Assembly (NCBI RefSeq): GCF_020172085.1
Contig: NZ_JAIVAT010000003.1
Span: 1,612,001-1,676,000, forward strand
Direction: 5' to 3'
Length of the DNA: 64,000 nucleotides
Source of the DNA: Rossellomorea aquimaris
GTDB lineage: Bacteria; Bacillota; Bacilli; Bacillales; Bacillaceae_B
Positions within the stretch are counted from its first letter, which is position 1; each line of letters begins with the position of its first letter. The notes below the pieces were generated by a model. The model made no database searches and was not told the origin of the DNA. It saw only the letters and a program-made list of their open reading frames with translations. The position numbers and the translations under genes were made by a program. Of the stretch, positions 1 through 7,302 are shown in pieces.

Positions 1-341
1 CTAATTGAAATAATAAAGTAGTGGATTTCGGAATCAGGAGCAAATAAGATATCATCTTTTGAGGGAATAGCTATCCCATTTGGATGAGAATGATAAACCG
101 CGATTAAATCTTCATTCCTTTTATTTATTTCGTTTACAATCTTACTTTCTTCATTTATATCAATGGCAAAAGTAAAAGGGCTTGGGTTTACATTAGTAGT
201 TGGCCAAATTTTAGAACAAATATTATTTTTCCCTGAAATAAATCCACATGCTTCATTAGGTAGTTCTTTTTTACAACTCCTTATTAAATATTCCCTTAAC
301 TCGTTTGAAAGAATGATTGAATCTTTAGGCGTTGCACCCAC
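1..341 (-). CDS. JAMM/MPN-domain metallopeptidase (M67-like), 3' end cut by window edge
   Basis: The minus-strand frame reads to base 1 without a stop, so the C-terminus lies outside. The visible part begins GATPKDSIILSNELREYL and carries NEACGFISG followed by HSHPNGIAIPSKDD. This is the complete JAMM zinc signature: a Glu, then HxH, seven residues, Ser, two residues, Asp. JAMM enzymes hydrolyse isopeptide or peptide bonds next to ubiquitin-like tails, or act as small metallopeptidases. No signal peptide is seen. I chose GTG at 341 because it gives the usual short N-terminus and overlaps the stop of the small upstream gene by 17 bases, suggesting translational coupling; its SD is poor. The frame is open back to 440, with TTG at 407 as an alternative, and it is +1 relative to the upstream gene, so a frameshifted single gene is also possible. 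The substrate is unknown. Confidence 0.72.
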   Translation of the reverse strand, partial: MGATPKDSIILSNELREYLIRSCKKELPNEACGFISGKNNICSKIWPTTNVNPSPFTFAIDINEESKIVNEINKRNEDLIAVYHSHPNGIAIPSKDDILFAPDSEIHYFIISI

Positions 342-459
342 AGCCTTTAAATTTAAACTTCGTGCGCTTTGTTTCCATTTGTTTTCTTTGTTCTTTTTTA
401 GTCCCAATGGGTGTGCTTTTTGACTGCTTGTATATTTTATTTAGATCTTTCGACTGCAT
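325..459 (-). CDS. Small basic protein of 44 residues ending in GCGCNA
   Basis: An ATG at 459 follows a very strong SD (AGGGGGG, six bases away) and starts a 44-residue frame rich in Lys, Gln and Arg that ends KFKFKGCGCNA. It lies 20 bases after the coiled-coil gene, so the two are probably co-transcribed, and its stop overlaps the proposed GTG of the JAMM gene. I do not recognise a family. The paired cysteines near the C-terminus could bind metal or form cross-links, but that is a guess. It may instead be the true N-terminus of the JAMM protein, separated from it by a +1 frame change. Confidence 0.45.
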   Translation of the reverse strand: MQSKDLNKIYKQSKSTPIGTKKEQRKQMETKRTKFKFKGCGCNA

Positions 460-479
460 CTTCTTCCCCCCTTTCAATT

Positions 480-1664
480 TCATCGAATGTATTTATTCGG
501 GTTAAAAATGGTTCTCTTTGATTCAGAAGACATAGGGATATTTCCATATTCTTCGAATTGGGTATTTACCTGAGGAGTTTGTTTCTTTTGTTGTTTCATT
601 TTGTTATATAAGTCATTTTTTTTATTCGATTGGGATTTGAGATCTTGACGAAGTTTTACAAGTTCCTGTTCCAATTCGATTTCCCTTTGATTTTTTTCGC
701 TTTGCTTCGCCTTATTTTGTTCATCAAATAAGTCCATCTGTCTTTCAAAATGTGATTCTCTTTGTTTGAAATCCTCAATTTGACTCTTCAATGCATGGAG
801 TTCTTCCTCATAATGTTCCTCGATTTTTTTTAGCTCAGCATGCAAATCACTCGTTTTTTGTAAAAAATTTTGAGTGATTTCCTCTCTCGTATTGTCCATA
901 TTCAATGTTTCCTTGACTTCATTAAATTTGGAGGAATAAGAGACTAATTGTTCTTCAATCAGATCAAGCTTTTTCAGAATTTCAGGATGATTATTTTCTT
1001 CTTTCCCCCATAGAAATTTCCACATTTTTGAATACCACCTTTCATTTTTACCCACCGTGTATTGTTTTCGTTGCTTCCTTAACCACTCAAGTTGTGTAGA
1101 GAAAGTATTTGAGTATTCCTCAACCTCAATAGACATATTACCCTTTGGAAAAAAGCACCTATTTGCTTCAACCAACAAAGATATTGCATCATTCTTAATT
1201 TTTTCGAGTAATGTTTTTTTGTGATTTTCAATGCTTTCATAAATTACTCTTATCTCAGGGATGGGAGAAGGAAATGTATGATCAGAAACTTCCCAAGAAT
1301 CCCCTTGAGAGTTGCCTTCATCAATATCATATCGGGTTGCTGTTGCTAAGCTGATCTCCTTCAAGTCATCTTGTAACGATTCTATTTTTAGTTCATTCTG
1401 CAACTGAATATTTAGCTCATGCTTCACTTTAAGATTTTGAAGTAAATATTCAATCTGTTCCGTCAACAACTGAATGGTATGATGATTCTCAGCAATTTCT
1501 AATTGATATACCTTATGCTTTGACCGTTCCCTGGACAATTCCTCTGACACTCTTCTTATCCTGTTTGAATAATGATTATAAAGCGACTCAAGCTCTTCAG
1601 AGATCAAATGAATATCTTTTAATACTCCCGGAATTTCTTGTGACTTACTCTCCTCCTCATTCAT
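480..1664 (-). CDS. Long coiled-coil protein, probably sporulation-expressed
   Basis: The product has 394 residues and is dominated by heptad-like Glu/Lys/Leu/Gln segments at about 15-110 and 225-365. They are separated by a less charged middle part containing a Trp-rich patch (YSKMWKFLWGKEE, near 215-225). No signal peptide or membrane segment is seen and I recognise no family. I start at the third in-frame ATG (1664) because GGAGGTG lies nine bases upstream; the two earlier ATGs overlap or precede that SD. A sigma-K-like promoter lies 33 bases upstream, just after the terminator of the preceding gene. The small GCGC protein and the JAMM peptidase follow closely, so the three probably form one transcript. 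A scaffold role in the spore coat or exosporium is inferred from the promoter only. Confidence 0.8.
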   Translation of the reverse strand: MNEEESKSQEIPGVLKDIHLISEELESLYNHYSNRIRRVSEELSRERSKHKVYQLEIAENHHTIQLLTEQIEYLLQNLKVKHELNIQLQNELKIESLQDDLKEISLATATRYDIDEGNSQGDSWEVSDHTFPSPIPEIRVIYESIENHKKTLLEKIKNDAISLLVEANRCFFPKGNMSIEVEEYSNTFSTQLEWLRKQRKQYTVGKNERWYSKMWKFLWGKEENNHPEILKKLDLIEEQLVSYSSKFNEVKETLNMDNTREEITQNFLQKTSDLHAELKKIEEHYEEELHALKSQIEDFKQRESHFERQMDLFDEQNKAKQSEKNQREIELEQELVKLRQDLKSQSNKKNDLYNKMKQQKKQTPQVNTQFEEYGNIPMSSESKRTIFNPNKYIR

Positions 1665-1696
1665 CTTATTCATCACCTCCATTTAGTTTTTTTTAT

Positions 1697-1723
1697 TATC
1701 TTATGTAAGGTTTGTATACATGT
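1697..1723 (-). promoter_or_regulatory. Candidate sigma-K promoter of the coiled-coil/JAMM unit
   Basis: On the minus strand AC (1723-1722) is followed after 16 bases by CATAAGATA (1705-1697), an exact fit to the CATANNNTA -10 box of mother-cell sigma-K. It points at the gene starting at 1664. Confidence 0.55.
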
Positions 1724-1724
1724 T

Positions 1725-1753
1725 AAAAAAAAGGAGAGAGTTACCTCTCTCCC
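1725..1753 (-). terminator. Intrinsic terminator of the cysteine-rich protein gene
   Basis: A perfect 8-bp stem, GGAGAGAG (1733-1740) with CTCTCTCC (1745-1752), is followed on the minus strand by eight T. It begins nine bases after the stop at 1762. Confidence 0.9.
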
Positions 1754-1761
1754 AGATTTAA

Positions 1762-2949
1762 TTATTCATCAATTCCACCAAGTAAGTCTGCAAATGTATC
1801 ACATTCACTGAATTCTACCAATGCTTCTACTACTCCACTGTCAAAGACTACTACATTAGCAGTATTTCTTAAGATTAAGCGGAATCCTTCAGAGACTGGA
1901 CCTAATAATTCTGTGAAGATTTGTAATTCGTAGAACATCTGTTCAGGAACACCATCAAAATAGCGAATTCCTTCTCCTACTGCTGTTAGTGAAAACACAT
2001 CGCAAGTAACGTTGTCGATTGAAGATGGATCGAAACTAAAGCTGAAGTCAGGTTGGAAACCTGTTGCAGTCGGAGCTGGAGTCGGACCTACTTCAGTATC
2101 GGTGAAGGAGTAAGACCATGTGCTGTCTGCAAGAGAGCATTCTTGACAAATTTCTGCTCTTAAAGTGGATAGACCTGTTACCATGTCTGCTGATGTACCA
2201 GAACCGATTGTTGCAATAGTATCTTCATTTCTTGCTAGAGCAGTTGCCTGGCATTCACAGTTATCAACCGGGAATAATCCTGGACATTGACGAGGGAACT
2301 CAAGCAGGCTTAGGTCACATTTTAGTTTTTCCTCACGTACTGGAATATTGTTCGGACGTGGGAAGCAGAATTTCGCCAAAACTTCAAGTTTAACTGGATA
2401 CTCAACCTGAATATCTTTACATAGTACAACTTTCAATGGGATCATTGGTCCAAATGGATCTGGGCCCATTAATACTCCCATATTAGAAGTAGCAATAACC
2501 TGAGTAGCTCTGATGTTTAAGTTGTCGTTTGTAATACCGACAGGTACACAAAGCATGATTTCGTCTGTGAACTGAGTACGAATTGTAAATGAACACTCAG
2601 CTACTCCATCAATCAGGATCGTAACATCTACAGGTACTGTCCAGACAATAAGGACTTTCCCAGGGTTACCATTTTCAATGATGGAAGCTGATACGCTGAC
2701 GTCAGACGGATCTACAGGGGCAGTTTGCACCTCTACTCGTTGACCAGCTGCTAAAGCTGCACTAACTGCCGCACGACATGCTTCATCTGGAATAAAGTTC
2801 TTGTTCTCATACTTATTTGCGAAGAACACCCAGTCATAAACTTTATCTACGAAGATACATTCCGGTGCTAAATCATTGGGATCCAAAGGTATACCCGTTG
2901 GTGTTGGTGTAGGAGTCTGGGAACCCCTAATTTGTTTACGCTTCTTCAA
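1762..2949 (-). CDS. Cysteine-rich 395-residue protein, probable spore-surface component
   Basis: The protein starts with a basic stretch and a TPTPTPTG run (residues 12-19), then a mostly beta-like, acidic sequence. It has 14 cysteines, among them a CEC pair at 231-233 and CxxC at 268-271, and a second Pro/Thr linker at 289-297 (GPTPAPTATG). No signal peptide or membrane segment is seen, which fits assembly inside the mother cell rather than secretion. I do not recognise a family with certainty. The start is TTG (2949), with AAAGGA nine bases upstream; no ATG lies near it. It has its own sigma-K-like promoter and a strong terminator, so it is a single-gene unit. Disulfide cross-linking in the spore coat or exosporium is my inference from cysteine content and promoter type. 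Confidence 0.85.
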   Translation of the reverse strand: MKKRKQIRGSQTPTPTPTGIPLDPNDLAPECIFVDKVYDWVFFANKYENKNFIPDEACRAAVSAALAAGQRVEVQTAPVDPSDVSVSASIIENGNPGKVLIVWTVPVDVTILIDGVAECSFTIRTQFTDEIMLCVPVGITNDNLNIRATQVIATSNMGVLMGPDPFGPMIPLKVVLCKDIQVEYPVKLEVLAKFCFPRPNNIPVREEKLKCDLSLLEFPRQCPGLFPVDNCECQATALARNEDTIATIGSGTSADMVTGLSTLRAEICQECSLADSTWSYSFTDTEVGPTPAPTATGFQPDFSFSFDPSSIDNVTCDVFSLTAVGEGIRYFDGVPEQMFYELQIFTELLGPVSEGFRLILRNTANVVVFDSGVVEALVEFSECDTFADLLGGIDE

Positions 2950-2990
2950 ACAAATCTTCCTTTCTTTTAATGAATATTTATATCACACTA

Positions 2991-3017
2991 TATCCTATGG
3001 ACGAGAACGAAATTGGT
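2991..3017 (-). promoter_or_regulatory. Candidate sigma-K promoter of the cysteine-rich protein gene
   Basis: AC (3017-3016 on the minus strand) is followed after 16 bases by CATAGGATA (2999-2991), an exact CATANNNTA box. The predicted start of transcription is about 35 bases before the TTG start. Confidence 0.58.
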
Positions 3018-3117
3018 ATAGAGTAAACACCTATTTATTCAAAAAAAAATTAATAGGCATTTGATAGTTTATTGAAAATCATCAAAAAATAGGCTGATTC
3101 TATAGACATTTGTCAGT

Positions 3118-3145
3118 ACATCATCTTTTAAACCGACATATCATA
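3118..3145 (+). promoter_or_regulatory. Candidate sigma-K promoter reading rightward
   Basis: AC (3118-3119), 17 bases, then CATATCATA (3137-3145), an exact CATANNNTA box. It lies upstream of the 13-codon frame, the hairpin and the plus-strand coiled-coil gene. Confidence 0.5.
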
Positions 3146-3166
3146 TACCATAAGAAAGGAGGAATT

Positions 3167-3208
3167 GTGAAGAATCTTAATAAACACGTAACATTTTTTA
3201 ATTATTAA
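3167..3208 (+). CDS. Possible 13-residue leader peptide
   Basis: GTG at 3167 follows AAAGGAGGA at ideal spacing, just after a sigma-K-like promoter. The frame encodes MKNLNKHVTFFNY and then stops. It could be a leader peptide, the start of a small sporulation transcript, or the remnant of a lost gene. Only the quality of the SD argues for translation. Confidence 0.3.
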   Translation: MKNLNKHVTFFNY

Positions 3209-3330
3209 TAAATGAAAAATTAATATATATTTAGTTTCAAATCATAATGTTTCGCTGCTTCCTTTAAATGAATATTACGAACGTGAACGATTATCCTATC
3301 ATTGCAATGATATTAATTATAAATATAAAA

Positions 3331-3360
3331 GCCATGTAAACGCTGGGAAGTTTACATGGC
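3331..3360. terminator. Perfect 11-bp hairpin in the divergent region
   Basis: GCCATGTAAAC (3331-3341) pairs exactly with GTTTACATGGC (3350-3360) around an 8-base loop. TTCTTT follows on the plus strand and TTTTATATTT on the minus strand, so it could end the rightward transcript before the coiled-coil gene, or be an attenuator. Confidence 0.55.
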
Positions 3361-3440
3361 TTCTTTCATGGACAAATACCGTTCATCCCGATACTGACAT
3401 ATACATATTAATAGCAAACTGCCGAAAGGAGTAAATAAGC

Positions 3441-4442
3441 ATGAGACAACTTTCTCCCATACAGCTTCAGCAGCAAATCATTCATTACAAATCGGAAATG
3501 GAGAAGTACAAAATAAAATGTAAATCATTAGAAAACGAATATCTTTCAAAGAAATACTTCTCTCTTCAAAAAGAAAATGAACATTTACGCAGTCAAATTG
3601 AATCCTATCTTCAACAGGTTGAAAGCAAAGATTCAGAAAAACAGCGCGAATCCTCAAAATACCAAGCCCTCCTTAAAGGACAGGAAAGGGAAGTACAAAA
3701 GCTTCGCTACCTTCTGAATCAGGTTAAAGAGCAGCTTCGTAAATATATTCAATCTCATGTAGCCGATTCAAAAAAACAAATGGAACAACTTTTAGAATTA
3801 AAGGAATCCCTTGAACAAAAAATCGTTTCAAATCAAATTGAAAATAGTTTCCTATTAAAAGAGAATGATTCTCTATTCAAAGCTAATCAAGTGTTGGAGA
3901 TACGATTATATAGAAGAGAAATCTTATTATGGGAGCTTGAAACCCTATTGACGGAAATAAATGAGGAAGCGGCATCTCAGAATCAGCATATTGAGATGGG
4001 CTTTGCTGAAGATGAAAAAGTTCGCATCATGAATGCCAATGAATGTTTAAAAAAACGCATTTATTCTAATGAGATAGAATTATTTGAATCGGATAATCTT
4101 CTTACTGAATCCAAGATATATTATGAGTTTGTCATTGAGCATCAAAAGGAACAACTTGAACACGCACTCATCATTCAACAAGATAAAGATGCATCCATTC
4201 AACAACTCCAGGAAGAACTAAGGAGGCTTAAGGGAGATAATAATTTATATACTCAGACCCTCAAACAGTTACGAATGAATATCAAAAATATGAAGGATGC
4301 GGACTCAGTTCTCGATGATATAGAATCCATCTCATCAAAAGATACTCTAAAAAAGTATGAAAATACCATCCATCATCTTCAATTCACCAATGCTGTTCTG
4401 GTTGAAGAAATCAATAAACTAAAAAACAAACCGGGCTTCTGA
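3441..4442 (+). CDS. Coiled-coil protein with three internal repeats
   Basis: This is the only long plus-strand gene. Its 333 residues are almost entirely predicted coiled coil (Glu, Lys, Gln and Leu heptads), without signal peptide or membrane segment. Three related segments are visible: LEQKIVSNQIENSFLLKEND (124-143), LEIRLYRREILLWELETLL (152-170) and LKKRIYSNEIELFESDNLL (203-221). ATG follows AAAGGAG at nine bases. A sigma-K-like promoter lies about 300 bases upstream, with a hairpin between them. I do not recognise the family. Its position opposite another coiled-coil gene and a cysteine-rich gene suggests a structural role on the spore, but this is inference. Confidence 0.8.
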   Translation: MRQLSPIQLQQQIIHYKSEMEKYKIKCKSLENEYLSKKYFSLQKENEHLRSQIESYLQQVESKDSEKQRESSKYQALLKGQEREVQKLRYLLNQVKEQLRKYIQSHVADSKKQMEQLLELKESLEQKIVSNQIENSFLLKENDSLFKANQVLEIRLYRREILLWELETLLTEINEEAASQNQHIEMGFAEDEKVRIMNANECLKKRIYSNEIELFESDNLLTESKIYYEFVIEHQKEQLEHALIIQQDKDASIQQLQEELRRLKGDNNLYTQTLKQLRMNIKNMKDADSVLDDIESISSKDTLKKYENTIHHLQFTNAVLVEEINKLKNKPGF

Positions 4443-4457
4443 AAAGAAGTCCGGTTT
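4428..4457. terminator. Shared terminator between convergent genes
   Basis: AAACCGGGCTTC (4428-4439) pairs with GAAGTCCGGTTT (4446-4457) with one G-U pair. On the minus strand TGTTTTTTAG follows, giving a good korB terminator. The stem overlaps the last codons and stop of the plus-strand gene. Confidence 0.8.
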
Positions 4458-4463
4458 CTACCA

Positions 4464-5330
4464 TTACATAAACTCTTTCACTAATTCATCAAACTTATGT
4501 TGATCTAACCTTAAATCATGCGTGCTAAGGGGTTCTTCCGAGTAACCCGCCACAAGGTCCTGGTATGACGCTTGTTGTTTGTTTTGATAAATCAAACCGG
4601 TCACAAGCCCATCCTTCTCCATTAGCGTATTCATTGCCTGTTCACGATTAGAAGGATCATACCCTTCAACATCGGAAAGTTTAGTAAGGTTCTCTTTAAA
4701 CCAATCGTACGTATTGATTTTATTATACGTTACACAAGGACTGAACACATTGATAAGGGAGAAACCTTTATGATTAAGTCCCGCTTCAATTAACGCTGTG
4801 AGTTCTTTTAAGTCAGATGAGAAACTTTGTGCTACAAAGGTTGCACCTGCTGTTAATGCCATTTCCATTGGAGCAAGAGCCGGCTCGATCGATCCCTCTG
4901 GCGTAGACTTCGTTTTAAAACCGGAGGATGAACGAGGAGACGTCTGCCCTTTAGTTAATCCATAAATCTGATTGTCCATGACGATGTACGTCACATCGAC
5001 ATTACGGCGGATCGCATGGATTGTATGTCCAAGACCAATGGCAAATCCGTCACCATCGCCTCCTGAAGCGATAACTGTTAAATCCTTATTTGCCATTTTC
5101 AATCCTTGGGCAATCGGAAGCGATCGACCATGGATCCCATGGAAACCATATGAGTTAATATATCCGGATATCCGTCCGGAGCAGCCGATACCGGATACAA
5201 CAGCTAACTGTTCCGGGTCAAGACCTACGTTGGCGGATGCCCGCTGAATGGCAGCTTGTACTGAGAAGTCACCGCATCCAGGACACCAGTTTGGTTTAAC
5301 GTTATTTCTGAAATCTTTAAAGGTAGCCAT
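4464..5330 (-). CDS. korB: 2-oxoacid:ferredoxin oxidoreductase, beta subunit
   Basis: This is the thiamine-diphosphate subunit of an enzyme that oxidises a 2-oxoacid (probably 2-oxoglutarate) and CoA to acyl-CoA, CO2 and reduced ferredoxin. At 288 residues it has the usual length. NWCPGCGDF near residue 15 and the later GCSGR and PCVTYN cysteines match the single 4Fe-4S cluster ligands of the family. GGDGDGFAIG and DNQIYGLTKGQTSP form the TPP/metal site. It follows korA by three bases and the two subunits work together. Substrate preference cannot be settled from motifs; 2-oxoglutarate is the usual annotation in Bacillus. Confidence 0.93.
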   Translation of the reverse strand: MATFKDFRNNVKPNWCPGCGDFSVQAAIQRASANVGLDPEQLAVVSGIGCSGRISGYINSYGFHGIHGRSLPIAQGLKMANKDLTVIASGGDGDGFAIGLGHTIHAIRRNVDVTYIVMDNQIYGLTKGQTSPRSSSGFKTKSTPEGSIEPALAPMEMALTAGATFVAQSFSSDLKELTALIEAGLNHKGFSLINVFSPCVTYNKINTYDWFKENLTKLSDVEGYDPSNREQAMNTLMEKDGLVTGLIYQNKQQASYQDLVAGYSEEPLSTHDLRLDQHKFDELVKEFM

Positions 5331-5333
5331 GGA

Positions 5334-7076
5334 TTAGTTCAACTCCTTACATCTTGAATGAATTTCGTTTGGCAAGTATGGCGTTCCATCATACTTTGTC
5401 ATTTTAACAATTTTATTCCCGTATCCCACATTCATTTTAATAATGCTGGCCAGTTGACCGGTAGCATTATTCTCAATCACGACCACTTTCTTCGCAGATT
5501 GCATCAGTGGTTCTAATTCCGTAGCCGGGAAAGGATGAATTAAGCGGACGTGTGCATGGTTCACTTTCAATCCATCAGATTCCAAGCGACTCATCGCTTC
5601 TTCAATCACTCCACGTGTAGAGTTGAATCCGACTAATAGTAAGTCGGCCTCTTCATGAGGTGCATGGGTATGAATCGGATTCTGGAATTTGATCTTCTCA
5701 AGTTTACGCATACGTTTATCCATTTGGGCCTGCCTGTTCACAGGGGATTCAGATGGCTTTCCAGTTTCGTCATGCTCTACCCCCGTCACATGATGAATCC
5801 CGTTTTTCATTCCTGGGATTACACGGGGGGATACTCCATCTTCTGTTACTTCATAGCGCTTGTAATATTTTTTCGGTTCTAATTCTTCTAATTCAGACTC
5901 ATTTGCAGCAAGCTTTCCTCTGCGAATCTCCACTTTACTGTAATCAAGTGGTTCCACCGTTTGTTTCCCCAGGGAAAGCTGGAGATCTGATAGAATGATG
6001 ACCGGACATTGATATTCTTCCGCCAGGTTAAAGGCTTCAACAGTATCATAGAATGCTTCCTGGACGGTGCTTGGAGCCAGGACGATCTTAGGGATTTCTC
6101 CATGTGTACCATAAATCATCGCCATCAAATCGGACTGTTCCTGTTTGGTCGGCAGACCCGTAGATGGTCCCCCACGCTGAGTATCCACAACCACAAGCGG
6201 CTGTTCTGTCATTCCGGATAAACCTATTGCTTCCATCATGAGAGAAAGCCCTGGACCGGCTGAAGCCGTGAACGAACGGATTCCTCCGTAATTCGCTCCA
6301 ATAGCCATTGTGGCCGCTGCAATCTCATCCTCCGTCTGAATGACGGTTCCACCAACCATTGGCAGTTTCTTAATAAGGTACTCCATGATTTCAGAAGCCG
6401 GCGTGATTGGGTAGGCCGCCATCAAACGGACGCCCCCCGCCAATGCACCAAGCGCAATGGCGTCGTTCCCAATCATAAACATACGTTTATTCCCGTCTGC
6501 TTCTTTCAATTGCAGGGAACCTACTCTATCTCCGAGTTCTACTTTCATCGCCTCGAACCCCTGCTTAATGGCTTCCATGTTTTTCTCAACTACGGTTTCA
6601 CCCTTGCGACCGAAGATTTCTTCCACTACTTCCTTAAAAACATCCGGATCGAGATTAAGTACTGCACATGTCGCACCTACTGCCACCATGTTCTTCATGA
6701 GGGAAGTTCCCAGCTCCGTTGCCAATGCAGTGAATGGAACAATATAGAGAGAGGCGTCTGTATCTTCAGGTTTCTCTGGTTTGAACTTTGCATCGGCTAT
6801 TATGACGCCGTCGCTATGTAATTCCTTATAATTCACATCAATCGTTTCTTGGTCAAATGCCACCAGAATATCTAGATCGTCAGCGATCGCTCTTACTTGA
6901 GTGGTGCTTACACGAATTTTATTGTTTGTATGTCCACCCTTAATACGGGAGGAGAAATGGCGATAACCATATAAGAAGTACCCTAAGCGGTTGAGGGCCA
7001 TGGAGAAGATTTCACCTGTACTCTCGATACCTTCACCCTGCTGGCCTCCAACTTTCCATGAAAGTTGTTCCTTCAT
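5334..7076 (-). CDS. korA: 2-oxoacid:ferredoxin oxidoreductase, fused gamma-alpha subunit
   Basis: The 580-residue protein joins a gamma domain (about 1-185, starting SWKVGGQQGEGIESTGEIF) to an alpha domain (about 200-580). The alpha part contains AYPITPASEIMEYL, the substrate-facing YPITP motif, and GGPSTGLPTKQEQSDL, both typical of KorA. Together with KorB it links 2-oxoacid oxidation to ferredoxin reduction, an alternative to the NAD-dependent dehydrogenase complex. No ferredoxin-like delta subunit gene lies beside it, so electrons must leave through a separately encoded ferredoxin. The pair probably forms a two-gene operon transcribed from the region at 7077-7302. Confidence 0.94.
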   Translation of the reverse strand: MKEQLSWKVGGQQGEGIESTGEIFSMALNRLGYFLYGYRHFSSRIKGGHTNNKIRVSTTQVRAIADDLDILVAFDQETIDVNYKELHSDGVIIADAKFKPEKPEDTDASLYIVPFTALATELGTSLMKNMVAVGATCAVLNLDPDVFKEVVEEIFGRKGETVVEKNMEAIKQGFEAMKVELGDRVGSLQLKEADGNKRMFMIGNDAIALGALAGGVRLMAAYPITPASEIMEYLIKKLPMVGGTVIQTEDEIAAATMAIGANYGGIRSFTASAGPGLSLMMEAIGLSGMTEQPLVVVDTQRGGPSTGLPTKQEQSDLMAMIYGTHGEIPKIVLAPSTVQEAFYDTVEAFNLAEEYQCPVIILSDLQLSLGKQTVEPLDYSKVEIRRGKLAANESELEELEPKKYYKRYEVTEDGVSPRVIPGMKNGIHHVTGVEHDETGKPSESPVNRQAQMDKRMRKLEKIKFQNPIHTHAPHEEADLLLVGFNSTRGVIEEAMSRLESDGLKVNHAHVRLIHPFPATELEPLMQSAKKVVVIENNATGQLASIIKMNVGYGNKIVKMTKYDGTPYLPNEIHSRCKELN

Positions 7077-7265
7077 TTATTACACCCCTTCAATCAATAT
7101 TTGCAACATCTATTACGGAAGCATATTCTCTTAACTAGGATCATTCATCTATTTCTGTTGCATCATTTACATTTCATTTACTCTATCAGTTTATCACTTT
7201 TCCATTTAAATCACTACTGAATTGAAGAGATTATGGATGTTAACTAGTTCATGGACATAAATAAA

Positions 7266-7290
7266 CCACTAAAGGCGTTCCTTTAAGTGG
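7266..7290 (-). terminator. Terminator of the dipeptidase gene
   Basis: CCACTTAAAGG and CCTTTAGTGG pair across a four-base loop on the minus strand, followed by TTTATTTAT. It begins 12 bases after the stop. Confidence 0.8.
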
Positions 7291-7302
7291 CTGTTCCCAA
7301 TA

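Larger units (their letters stand above)
2950..3440. other. Divergent intergenic region between two accessory genes
   Basis: This AT-rich 491-base stretch holds back-to-back sigma-K-like boxes (minus at 2991-3017, plus at 3118-3145), a 13-codon frame behind a perfect SD (3167-3208), a perfect 14-bp palindrome ATCATTGCAATGAT (3298-3311), and an 11-bp hairpin (3331-3360). I see no long coding frame with plausible signals. Confidence 0.7.

Noticed and set aside
163..423. 86-residue plus-strand frame at the left edge
   Set aside because: It is antisense to the JAMM reading frame, has no SD and no recognisable domain; the minus strand carries the complete JAMM motif.
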